A DNA stretch of 64,000 bases from Parascardovia denticolens DSM 10105 = JCM 12538 (GTDB taxonomy: Bacteria > Actinomycetota > Actinomycetes > Actinomycetales > Bifidobacteriaceae). The position numbers were made by a program, and so were the translations under genes. The stretch covers positions 868,001 to 932,000 of the forward strand of contig NZ_AP012333.1 in NCBI RefSeq assembly GCF_001042675.1, read 5' to 3'. Under the pieces are notes generated by a model, which worked only from the letters and a program-made list of their open reading frames with translations, made no database searches and had not been told where the DNA came from. Shown here in pieces: positions 38,030 through 45,433 of this stretch; positions within the stretch are counted from its first letter, which is position 1; every line of letters starts with the position of its first letter.

Positions 38030-38698
38030 ATGGCTATCAGTCAGGAAGAGCTGGCCCAGGTTCGCAGGCTCACCATCAAGGCGACGGTCTGCTCCATCGC
38101 GGTCATCCAGGGGGACCAGCCTTCAGTCACTTATGAGAACTGCGGGGAGGATGATTTCTCCTTCAATTTCCAGGAAGACAAGCTCAAGGTGAAGATCAAC
38201 AAGTCCCAGTGGAAGAAGAACCATCCTGACCGGGTGATCTTCAATGGCTTCCTCACTATCCGAGGCACTATCGGCACCAGCAGGAAGGACATGTACAAGC
38301 TCACCATCACTCTGCCGAAGCTGGATTCCCTGAAGATCTCAGCCGACGTGGCGACCGTGAAAGTGCACGGTTTCGATTTGAACAAGCTGAAAGTGGAGGC
38401 CAACGCCGCTACGGTGTCCATCAAGGGCTGCCAGACCAGGAAGGCCAGGATGCTGGTGGACGCGGGGGCCGTGAAGGCCCGGGGCCTCAACCTGCGGGAA
38501 GACAGCTCCTTCGAGGTCAACGCCGGCAGCCTGAAGTTGAAGGATTGCATTCGGCCGGACATGGGTCTGGACGTCCGTTCCACCCTGAGCCATGTAAGCC
38601 TCCCAGTCAACGGTTACAGCGGCCGTGGCAACTTCTACCGTGAAGGCAGCCCCATGGTCAGGCTTGAAGCGTCCGTCGGCAGCGTCAATTGCAGCTGA
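38030..38698 (+). CDS. DUF4097-like beta-helix protein
   Basis: 222-residue protein with the repeated short beta-strand pattern of DUF4097 (putative adhesin) proteins: LKISADVATVKVHGFDLNKLKVEANAATVSIKGC, MLVDAGAVKARGLNL, FEVNAGSLKLKDC. No signal peptide or membrane segment is seen, so it may be cytosolic; DUF4097 proteins often accompany sensing modules of envelope stress. ATG 38030 has an excellent ribosome binding site AAGGAGG (38017-38023). It ends 23 bp before the converging accessory cassette. Confidence 0.75.
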   Translation: MAISQEELAQVRRLTIKATVCSIAVIQGDQPSVTYENCGEDDFSFNFQEDKLKVKINKSQWKKNHPDRVIFNGFLTIRGTIGTSRKDMYKLTITLPKLDSLKISADVATVKVHGFDLNKLKVEANAATVSIKGCQTRKARMLVDAGAVKARGLNLREDSSFEVNAGSLKLKDCIRPDMGLDVRSTLSHVSLPVNGYSGRGNFYREGSPMVRLEASVGSVNCS

Positions 38699-38721
38699 GA
38701 CCGTCGAGGGACACTCCGATC

Positions 38722-39006
38722 CTAGCTCAGGAAGAAATCATCGATTTCGGAGTCAGTATGGAGGATTCTCTCCTCGGGTACCCCTGCTTTTTCCGCTAAT
38801 TCTATGGAAGCGACGAGCCGTAGTCTGACGTTCACCCCGAAATCGAACGAGTAGGTTTGCAGGTCACCCAGTTCGAGATAACGTGCGTGAATCTCTTGGA
38901 AGTGGCCTTGATATTCTTGATCCAGTCCCTGAACATACTGATTGATCTTTTGCTGATAGGAGGCAAGGGCTTCCTTCTCTTGCTTCGAGAGAAAATCTTT
39001 GCCCAT
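38722..39006 (-). CDS. C-terminal fragment of the glycine-zipper protein, cut off by an in-frame TGA
   Basis: 94-residue open stretch beginning MGKDFLSKQEKEALASYQQK. It is in exactly the same reading frame as the 392-residue protein upstream (39046-40224): after TGA at 39046-39048 come 13 sense codons (AAIGSLIATNALS) that continue the hydrophobic segment, then this ATG. The ATG at 39006 has no convincing ribosome binding site. It is best read as the tail of one roughly 500-residue protein rather than a separate gene. It ends in an acidic helix-rich tail (EKAGVPEERILHTDSEIDDFF). Confidence 0.6.
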   Translation of the reverse strand: MGKDFLSKQEKEALASYQQKINQYVQGLDQEYQGHFQEIHARYLELGDLQTYSFDFGVNVRLRLVASIELAEKAGVPEERILHTDSEIDDFFLS

Positions 39007-39045
39007 ACTCAGAGCGTTGGTCGCGATAAGCGAACCGATTGCCGC

Positions 39046-40224
39046 TCACAGGACGGGAATCGGAATCAGGGCTTGCCCCACGGCAGCTCCCAGGGCGGCC
39101 CCCACGGAATCGACGGAATTGAAGATGACCGCCTGAATAAAGCCGTCGTCATCCAGTCTTCCCGCCCTGTACTCAATAACCGAGTTCAGAAGGCCATAAG
39201 TCCCGCTCACAAGCGCTCCCGCACTAGGCGCTGCCAAGCCGCAGAAATCGGTCAGACCATAGATAGCGAAGCCGGAGAAGCCTCCTTTGAAAGCGCCTTG
39301 GGCGGTGGAAAGTCCGCAAGCCTTCCAATCCTCGCTACCATACTGCCATAGCTCCTTCCCTTCTTTGTGCTTCTTATAGGCGAAGGAGAGGAAATTGAAT
39401 CCTCCTTGGACGAAGGCTCCAGCGGCTCCGGCTTTGGCTGCCTCACCGAGGTCAGGCGCCGCCTTTTTCGCCGCGAGGGTTCGTTCCTGGTCCGCCTGGT
39501 TGTGAATTTCCTTGCTCTCTTCCTGCTTTTGTTGGAGGAAGGATTCCTTTTGGCTGGCGAAGGTCTTCTCATAGGTGTTCTTTTGGACCTGGTCGTAATC
39601 GGTTTGGGCTGGCCTCATCCATTGAGAAAAAGGAGCCTTTCGCTCTTGCTCTGCTTCCTTGATTATTTCCCTGATCCTAGTGATTTTTTTCTGGGAGAGG
39701 GGACTTCCCTCATATTCCACATGGGTCTCTCCGTTCATGATCGCTTTATAGATGGCGACATGGTCTTTGGGGAAGAGCATATCCATGTTCCGGTGTTCGG
39801 GGTTCAGCGTGGTCTTCAGTTCCTCTACCAGGTTCTGATAGAACTTGGCTTGAACGGCTTTGCCTCCTACCAGGAGGTCAGCAGGACCGTTATTGTCAAA
39901 AGCCTTGATGATTGAATCAATTCCTTGGAAAGCGTTTTTGGCGTTGGAGATGCCTATCTCGGCTTGTTCGGCTATAAAGCCATGGATGCCTTTGATTCCG
40001 CCTCGGTCGGAAGCGATGTACTCGCCGATTCTGTTATCCGCTTTGACCAGCTGGTCTAAAGCATCCGCCAGCCGGTTGTTGAGGTCGTTTTCCGCATTCT
40101 GGCCATCGGTGAGGATTTTCTCCAAAGTATCCGCCAGGGTTTTCAAACGTTGGGTGTTGAGGAAACGGATGTAATCGGCTATCCCTTGGTTGATGACTTG
40201 GTCTTTCTCTTGTTCACTCAGCAT
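39046..40224 (-). CDS. Accessory glycine-zipper protein, main part (interrupted by TGA)
   Basis: 392 residues; I do not recognise a named family. ATG 40224 overlaps the end of the upstream gene by 11 bases, so the two are translationally coupled. Residues 1-300 are helical and charged (LSEQEKDQVINQGIADYIRF, QTDYDQVQKNTYEKTFASQK). The C-terminal ~100 residues are Gly/Ala-rich and hydrophobic (AAKAGAAGAFVQGGFNF, ALVSGTYGLLNSVIEY, AVGQALIPIPVL) and stop at TGA exactly where family-like sequence would have Gly. Base composition is lower in GC than in neighbours: a sampled line at 39661 has 26 G+C in 60. A membrane-inserting role is possible (inference). Confidence 0.7.
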   Translation of the reverse strand: MLSEQEKDQVINQGIADYIRFLNTQRLKTLADTLEKILTDGQNAENDLNNRLADALDQLVKADNRIGEYIASDRGGIKGIHGFIAEQAEIGISNAKNAFQGIDSIIKAFDNNGPADLLVGGKAVQAKFYQNLVEELKTTLNPEHRNMDMLFPKDHVAIYKAIMNGETHVEYEGSPLSQKKITRIREIIKEAEQERKAPFSQWMRPAQTDYDQVQKNTYEKTFASQKESFLQQKQEESKEIHNQADQERTLAAKKAAPDLGEAAKAGAAGAFVQGGFNFLSFAYKKHKEGKELWQYGSEDWKACGLSTAQGAFKGGFSGFAIYGLTDFCGLAAPSAGALVSGTYGLLNSVIEYRAGRLDDDGFIQAVIFNSVDSVGAALGAAVGQALIPIPVL

Positions 40225-41350
40225 GGGATTCCTCTTTTTCCGCTGGCTTGTCGGAGGGCTCTTCCGTTTGGATTTCCTGATTGATGAGCTGGGCGAGGAC
40301 CAAGGCGTGATTGACCAGGATACCGGCTTCTTCTTTTTCTTTCTGATTGAAAAGCTGATAATCCAGTCCTTTGACCTTGGCGTTGACCTGATCGACCAGA
40401 GAAATCTGCTCTTGAGTGAGTTCGTAGAGGGAATGGATTTTATCGAGGACCAGTTCAAGATTCCGGATGATGACTTCCCGACGCTCACGTTCCTCAATTG
40501 CCTTTTGAGCGTCAGTCTGATTCTTTTTTGCGGCATGATTACCAGCAGCGACAGCTCCGGCGAGCGCCACTCCTGCGATGGCCCAGCCGACAGGGCCGGC
40601 CAGGGCGAGCAGGGCGTCTCCAGCAGCCATGCCGCCCCCTCCTGCAGCTAGCGCTCCGCCGCCCAACCAGGCCAAAGCGGCGTTTTCGGCTGCCGCTCCG
40701 CTTAAGGTGGCGATGGCCGCTCCGGTGGAAGCGGTTCCGAAGGTGGTTGCGATTCCCATGGCCGCAGTTGGCCCCAAAGTCGCGACCGCCACACCCAGAG
40801 CGCTGACGGTAGAGCCGATTCCCGCTGCCTCGCCGGCCATTTTCGCCTCCTTTTCCGCTTCGGTGATTTCGTGGGTCTTCGCAGTGAAATCTTCGATCTC
40901 CCAACGTATTTCCTGAAGATCAGTCTCGAATTTCTTAGGAGTGTTAGCCAGGGAATTGATATGGCTTTCCGCCAGCCGAACATGGAGGAGGGCGTTGTTG
41001 CGGAGCTCGTAGAATTTCGTGCTGGCTTCCTGGGTTTCTTTCGCCTTTTCCGTGTAGAGGGAAACCGCCTGATTATAGTCTTTCACTGCATGCTTACGCA
41101 GGCCGGCATTCAGGAAACCGTTCTTCTTCGTGTTGTCGACAAAGTCCTCGGCAGCGTTCCCTGCGGATCGCACGGCGTTCCCGGCTGACCGGACTGCAGT
41201 GCTGGCGGCCTTGGCCGGATCTTTCGCGGCCCATTTGACTGTCTCCCCGGTTTTACTCGCAGCCTTCCGCAGATTCTTCCCTGCATCGGAAAGGCCTTTA
41301 TGAATGTTTTTCCCTGTATCATCAGCCAGCTTTTTAAGGTCGATTCCCAT
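40214..41350 (-). CDS. Accessory glycine-zipper protein, first gene of the cassette
   Basis: 378-residue protein without a recognised family. ATG 41350 with AAAGGTG is preferred over the upstream ATG at 41410. In order: a basic helical start rich in KAxS and AGNA repeats (SKTGETVKWAAKDPAKAAST, RSAGNAVRSAGNAAEDF), a coiled-coil-like region (about 95-185), a long Gly/Ala-rich hydrophobic block (about 185-280, including WLGGGALAAGGGGMAAGD and LLALAGPVGWAIAGVALAGAV), then a second helical region and an acidic tail. The middle block looks like glycine-zipper membrane helices. GC is low (28 of 60 in the line at 40381). Coupled to the next gene by an 11-nt overlap. Confidence 0.75.
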   Translation of the reverse strand: MGIDLKKLADDTGKNIHKGLSDAGKNLRKAASKTGETVKWAAKDPAKAASTAVRSAGNAVRSAGNAAEDFVDNTKKNGFLNAGLRKHAVKDYNQAVSLYTEKAKETQEASTKFYELRNNALLHVRLAESHINSLANTPKKFETDLQEIRWEIEDFTAKTHEITEAEKEAKMAGEAAGIGSTVSALGVAVATLGPTAAMGIATTFGTASTGAAIATLSGAAAENAALAWLGGGALAAGGGGMAAGDALLALAGPVGWAIAGVALAGAVAAGNHAAKKNQTDAQKAIEERERREVIIRNLELVLDKIHSLYELTQEQISLVDQVNAKVKGLDYQLFNQKEKEEAGILVNHALVLAQLINQEIQTEEPSDKPAEKEESHAE

Positions 41351-41433
41351 GTGAGCACCTTTCTGTGTGAAATAAGAAACGGAGAGGCTTTCATTCCCCT
41401 CCGTAACCATGAAGAATTTCTTTAAAATCTAGC

Positions 41434-41444
41434 GGGGGGGGGGG
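41434..41444. repeat. G11 homopolymer tract
   Basis: Eleven consecutive G (C on the minus strand) lie 84 bp upstream of the start codon of the cassette gene at 41350 and 141 bp upstream of the nicotinamidase start. Such tracts are prone to slippage; this position is in the divergent promoter region. Confidence 0.85.
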
Positions 41445-41584
41445 CGACGATTATGGCTCCGAAATGAATCGGAGTATCCTGTTCATCGGGGGATGATGAG
41501 GTCTTCAAAGTGTTCCAGTCAGAAGTCCGAGATCCGAAGATCGCGAATAGGAACGAATAAGAAAAGGAAACAAAGGAAGTCCGC

Positions 41585-42217
41585 ATGACGAAAGCATTGA
41601 TTATCGTGGATGTTCAGCCGACCTTCTGCGAAGGAGGGGAGCTGCCGGTGCAAGGCGGGAATGCGGTCGCCGCCCGGATCGCCGCCTTCGTCGCTCGACA
41701 TCGGCCCGATTACGACTATATAGCCACCACTCAGGATTGGCATATCGAACCGGGTAACCATTGGTCGGAGCACCCCGATTATGCCGATACCTGGCCGGTG
41801 CATGGCAAGGCCGGCAGCCCTAACGCGGATCTTCACCCGGCGATAGCCGCCTTGGGGATCAGACATCATTTCAAGAAAGGGCAATATAAAGCCGCTTACT
41901 CCGGCTTCGAAGGGATCGAGGACAACTCGTCACGGATCCATAGCCGCCAGGAATTCGCCGATTTCGAAAGCAAGGGCCTGACTTTGGCCCATGCCTTGGA
42001 AGAGGCCGGGGCCGATCAGGTGGACGTGGTCGGTCTGGCTGAATCCCATTGCGTCAAGGAGACCGCCTTGGACGCCGTCAAACTCGGCTATCGGGTTCGG
42101 GTCTTCGAAGATCTGACCGCCCCGACCAGCGAGGACCTGGGTCTTCTGGCAAGGAAAGAGATGAAGGCAGCTGGGGTGGAACTGGTTGATCAGGCTTTGC
42201 CGCTGGCCGACCTCTGA
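41585..42217 (+). CDS. pncA: Nicotinamidase (isochorismatase family)
   Basis: Hydrolyses nicotinamide to nicotinate in NAD salvage; works upstream of NadE, also in this window. Catalytic Asp in ALIIVDVQPTFCEGGELPV, metal-binding residues in TTQDWHI... and DTWPVHGKAG, and catalytic Cys in GLAESHCVKETALDAVKLGY are visible. The Lys of the triad lies in KGQYKAAYSGFEG. The usual TDxCV before the Cys is ESHCV here. ATG 41585 has only a weak ribosome binding site (AAAGGAAG). 210 residues. Its 3' end overlaps that of the converging DUF3021 gene by 28 bp. Confidence 0.9.
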   Translation: MTKALIIVDVQPTFCEGGELPVQGGNAVAARIAAFVARHRPDYDYIATTQDWHIEPGNHWSEHPDYADTWPVHGKAGSPNADLHPAIAALGIRHHFKKGQYKAAYSGFEGIEDNSSRIHSRQEFADFESKGLTLAHALEEAGADQVDVVGLAESHCVKETALDAVKLGYRVRVFEDLTAPTSEDLGLLARKEMKAAGVELVDQALPLADL

Positions 42218-42771
42218 TCCTCCGATTCCCGGGCATTGACGGCCTGGATCCGCGCGTTCACGGCATCGACTTCCTTACGCGCCCGCCAGACGGAAATCGA
42301 CCATACGACTGCATAAACCAGGAACCAGATGAGGGTGTAGATGATCATCCACGGGACGTTCAGCGGGAACCAGCCTGCGCAGACCATCAAAATCGTGGAC
42401 AGGACATAGCAGATCAGGCAATGGACGATGGTCCGTTTCAGCAGGGACCAGGCGGTTTTCTGCCAGACGTAATTTCCCCAGGAGAAGACCAGGCCGATCA
42501 GGCACCACAGCAGGAAGCTGGCCGCAACCCCCTCCAGCTGGGTAGGGAAGTGGGCCATGAAGCGGGGAGGGGCGGGGTAATACTCTTTGGTGTGGTTGAG
42601 GGCACTGGAGAGAAGAGATGCGACACCCCCGATAAGCATGCCCAACCCCGCGCCTTTGATCCCGTTCCAGAGGATCTTTCCCAGGGCCAGCGGCTTTTCC
42701 TCCTCGTTTGTTCTCAGATCATCCCAGTCGCGCGAGTCCGCCTGACCGGGGGAGAGATGTTCTTGGTTCAT
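42190..42771 (-). CDS. DUF3021 membrane protein
   Basis: 193-residue protein with four predicted membrane helices (GAGLGMLIGGVASLLSSAL, GVAASFLLWCLIGLVFSWG, TIVHCLICYVLSTILMVCAGW, WMIIYTLIWFLVYAVVWSISVW) and short charged ends. It is encoded 25 bp behind the LytTR gene with ribosome binding site AAGGAG. In LytTR regulatory systems of Firmicutes and actinobacteria a DUF3021 membrane protein is typically the partner or inhibitor of the LytTR regulator, so this is the likely sensor of the operon. Family call made by eye from topology plus context. Confidence 0.8.
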   Translation of the reverse strand: MNQEHLSPGQADSRDWDDLRTNEEEKPLALGKILWNGIKGAGLGMLIGGVASLLSSALNHTKEYYPAPPRFMAHFPTQLEGVAASFLLWCLIGLVFSWGNYVWQKTAWSLLKRTIVHCLICYVLSTILMVCAGWFPLNVPWMIIYTLIWFLVYAVVWSISVWRARKEVDAVNARIQAVNARESEDQRSASGKA

Positions 42772-42796
42772 AGGGTCTCCTTAATGATGACAGGGT

Positions 42797-43261
42797 TCAC
42801 AGGCCGAGCCTTTTTTTGAAATCGGACACGAAGCGCCGGGAGACCTGTATCCTCTCATGGTTCTTCATGACGACGTTGATGGTCCCGGTGAAACTCAAAT
42901 CGAGGAATTGGATCTTATGGGCGTTGATAGTGGCCGTGCGGGAGGCGTCCAGGAAAGTATCAGGAAGGAGCTGACGGATTTGATAAAGCCGGCCTCTGAA
43001 TTCGTACCTGCCTTGGGCGGTCATCACATAGGTCTTCTCCCGCAGGGTATAAACGGCGTAAATGTTTTCCACCTGAATGGGGACCAGGGAAGTGCCGAAG
43101 GCGCACCAGATGAGGCCCTCTTCTTCGGGGTTGCCCTTTTCCAGATTGTCTTCGGACAGGATGCGAATAGCCTCTTCAACGGCAGGACTCATGGCTTTCA
43201 GGTGAAAATCCACACGTTCCGGTCCGTCGAAGGAAGGATCAATCCGGAGATTCAGGTCCAT
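42797..43261 (-). CDS. LytTR-domain DNA-binding regulator
   Basis: 154 residues without a receiver domain. The C-terminal ~100 residues carry the LytTR fold: GTSLVPIQVENIYAVYTLREKTYVMTAQGRYEFRGRLYQIRQLLP, then FLDASRTATINAHKIQFLDL and IQVSRRFVSDFKKRLG, all typical. The N-terminal 60 residues are a small alpha/beta lead. ATG 43261 is preferred because AAGGAG lies six bases upstream. Probably activates the ABC exporter operon and itself. In LytTR/DUF3021 pairs the regulator is freed from the membrane protein by an unknown signal (family knowledge). Confidence 0.88.
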   Translation of the reverse strand: MDLNLRIDPSFDGPERVDFHLKAMSPAVEEAIRILSEDNLEKGNPEEEGLIWCAFGTSLVPIQVENIYAVYTLREKTYVMTAQGRYEFRGRLYQIRQLLPDTFLDASRTATINAHKIQFLDLSFTGTINVVMKNHERIQVSRRFVSDFKKRLGL

Positions 43262-43353
43262 TCTTGCTCCTTGGATCTGTGATGGGGGGCAATCGGGGGC
43301 GGACACATAAGCATCCGTCTCCGATTATTTTATTCCTTGCCGCTTATCGATGA

Positions 43354-44268
43354 TTATCGTTGGGCCGCCCCGCCCAGGCGGGTCCCCAGGATGAAAATCA
43401 GGAGAAAAACCAGGCTGAAACCCACAAGCACCCCATGCATGACGTCGGTCGGGACCGGATTTCCTTGGAAAGAGACGGTAAAGCTGATGCCTTCTTTGAT
43501 ACTGTCCAGAGCGGAAGTCGGCAGACCGGCCTTCTTCAACAAATCGATGGAGCTGCCCATGACATGTTGGCGGATCACGGTCGTGGCATAAGTGCTGGGC
43601 AGGTAGGAACAGACCTTTTGCAATCCAGGGGAATAACTGGCGAAAGGCATGTAGGCCCCGCAGATGAAGCCGTAGCCGGCGTTGACGATGGATCCGACAG
43701 CCGTCGCCTGCCCCTGGGTATTCAGCCAGATCGTGAGCGCGGTGGCCATGGCCGTTCCTAAAAGGGTGAGGACGACCACATCCACAAGAATCCATGCGAC
43801 CATGGAGGCGGTGATGGGGACGGAGCTGGCGTGCAGGTAAATTAGGCTGGCGATCAGGGCCAGACCATTGACGATCATGGATGCCAGGAAGGAGGAAGCG
43901 AAATAGGCGGCGCTCAAGGTGAGCATTCTGATCGGAGTCACGGTCAAGTCGTTGATCCTGTGGCTGGCCCTGTCTTTGACGATGAGCAGGCTGGAGGTGA
44001 AGGTGATGGTGATGCAGCTGACGGCCAGGAGGGAGGAAATCATCTGGGAGGAGCTCAAGGCGGTGATGGTGGATTCAGGAACTTTGGCCTGCGGAGGAAT
44101 GCCGCTTTTGAAGCTGTTCTGATAAATCCTCAAAAGGAAGGTGGCGTAGAGGACCAGAAGGATGACCGGGGTGATCAGGGAACTGAAGAAGGAGCCCTTG
44201 TCTTTGAAGAAAAGCTTGGTGTCTCGGGCTGTCAGGGAGAGGAAAGTGCGCATGGTTTTCGCTTTCAT
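43354..44268 (-). CDS. ABC-2 type exporter permease
   Basis: 304-residue membrane component with six predicted helices, starting with FSSLITPVILLVLYATFLL and including MISSLLAVSCITITFTSSLL, SAAYFASSFLASMIVNGLALIASLIYLH and VAWILVDVVVLTLLGTAMATALTIWL, then SLVFLLIFILGTRLGG near the end. The arrangement is that of ABC-2 permeases (DrrB/NodJ type). The substrate cannot be deduced. ATG 44268 or 44253 are both possible; neither has a strong ribosome binding site. Lies 54 bp behind the ATPase gene and 92 bp before the LytTR gene. Confidence 0.88.
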   Translation of the reverse strand: MKAKTMRTFLSLTARDTKLFFKDKGSFFSSLITPVILLVLYATFLLRIYQNSFKSGIPPQAKVPESTITALSSSQMISSLLAVSCITITFTSSLLIVKDRASHRINDLTVTPIRMLTLSAAYFASSFLASMIVNGLALIASLIYLHASSVPITASMVAWILVDVVVLTLLGTAMATALTIWLNTQGQATAVGSIVNAGYGFICGAYMPFASYSPGLQKVCSYLPSTYATTVIRQHVMGSSIDLLKKAGLPTSALDSIKEGISFTVSFQGNPVPTDVMHGVLVGFSLVFLLIFILGTRLGGAAQR

Positions 44269-44322
44269 GGGTAGGGGCCGGTTTCCTGGTTGGTGCGTCG
44301 TGGCTGGTCTGTTTACAGGGGT

Positions 44323-45282
44323 CTATTCCGTCGTCTCCGCTGAGGAAGGCGTGGGCAAGGGGTCGCCCGTTTGATGGGCCGATTCGTTTTCGGCCTGGCG
44401 GACCACCTTGAGGAAGACGTCGTCCATCTTCCCTTTGATCACCTCATAATTGGTGAAAAGGCCAGGATGGGCAAGGATGAGTTCGGTCGCTTGGGCGGGG
44501 GAATTGACAGGGATGTCGAACCGTCCCGCTCGAGCCCGATAAGGAAGGCCCAGCTCCTGGACCTCCTTCTCGTCGTGGTCGTAGATGATCACCGTATCCC
44601 CGGCGTACGTGGTTTTCAGATTCAAGGGAGTTCCTTGGGCGATGATGCGACCCTTATCGATGATGATGGAGTAATCCGCCTGGGCGGCCTCTTCCATGTA
44701 ATGGGTGGTCAAAAGGACGGTGATTCCCCGTTCGTTTTGCAAAGACCGGATGACATTCCACAGATCCCGCCGGGTCTGGGGGTCCAGGCCGGTGGTGGGT
44801 TCATCCAGAATCAGCAGGGAAGGCTCATGGATGATGGCCCGGGCTATGTCGACTCGACGGCGTTGCCCGCCCGATAGCTTGCGGACCTCCTGCTTGGCCA
44901 GGGGATCCAGGTCCAAAGCCGAGGCCAGCCGCCGATAGCGCTTGCGGAAATCCCGTCCATGGATCCCATAGAGGGCGGCCCGATAGCGCAAGTTGTCCTC
45001 CACCGACAGGTCTTTATCCAAGAGGGAATCCTGAAAGACGACCCCTAAGGAGGCCTTCACCTCCCGCAAAGAGGAAGCCGTCTGGCGCCCATTGATGCTG
45101 ATGGTCCCCGAATCGGGCCTAAGTTGCCCGCAAATCATGGAGATGGTCGTGCTTTTCCCCGCCCCATTGACTCCGAGGAAGGCGAAAAGCTGACCTTTAT
45201 CCACGTGAAAAGACAAATCCCGCACGGCATGCAGATGCCCGAAGCTCTTGTTGAGATGGGAGATGGTCAGGAGTGGCTGCAT
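44323..45282 (-). CDS. ABC transporter ATP-binding protein (ABC-2 type exporter)
   Basis: 319-residue ATPase energising the permease encoded next to it. Motifs: Walker A LGVNGAGKSTTISMI, Q-loop LGVVFQDSLL, signature LSGGQRRRVDIARAI, Walker B LLILDEPTTGLD and the H-loop Thr-His in LLTTHYMEEAAQ. ATG 45282 follows AAAGGAAG. The extra C-terminal ~80 residues are typical of DrrA/NatA-type drug or peptide exporters. First gene of the likely operon ATPase-permease-LytTR-DUF3021. Confidence 0.95.
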   Translation of the reverse strand: MQPLLTISHLNKSFGHLHAVRDLSFHVDKGQLFAFLGVNGAGKSTTISMICGQLRPDSGTISINGRQTASSLREVKASLGVVFQDSLLDKDLSVEDNLRYRAALYGIHGRDFRKRYRRLASALDLDPLAKQEVRKLSGGQRRRVDIARAIIHEPSLLILDEPTTGLDPQTRRDLWNVIRSLQNERGITVLLTTHYMEEAAQADYSIIIDKGRIIAQGTPLNLKTTYAGDTVIIYDHDEKEVQELGLPYRARAGRFDIPVNSPAQATELILAHPGLFTNYEVIKGKMDDVFLKVVRQAENESAHQTGDPLPTPSSAETTE

Positions 45283-45433
45283 GGGCTTCCTTTCGTCGAT
45301 CGTCCTGCGTCTTTCCCAGTCTATGCCCAAGCTGTCCAAAGGAGGCCGTGGATTTTGTCAGCGGTCAGGGAATGGACGTGAGCGGTAAGGGACGACCCCC
45401 CTGATATGCCAGCATACGGATAAAGTGGAAGCC

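Noticed and set aside
39046-39048. TGA read as selenocysteine
   Set aside because: No selenocysteine-type context (a Cys-replacing redox motif or stem-loop) is visible and the surrounding segment is a hydrophobic Gly/Ala helix; Gly loss is simpler.
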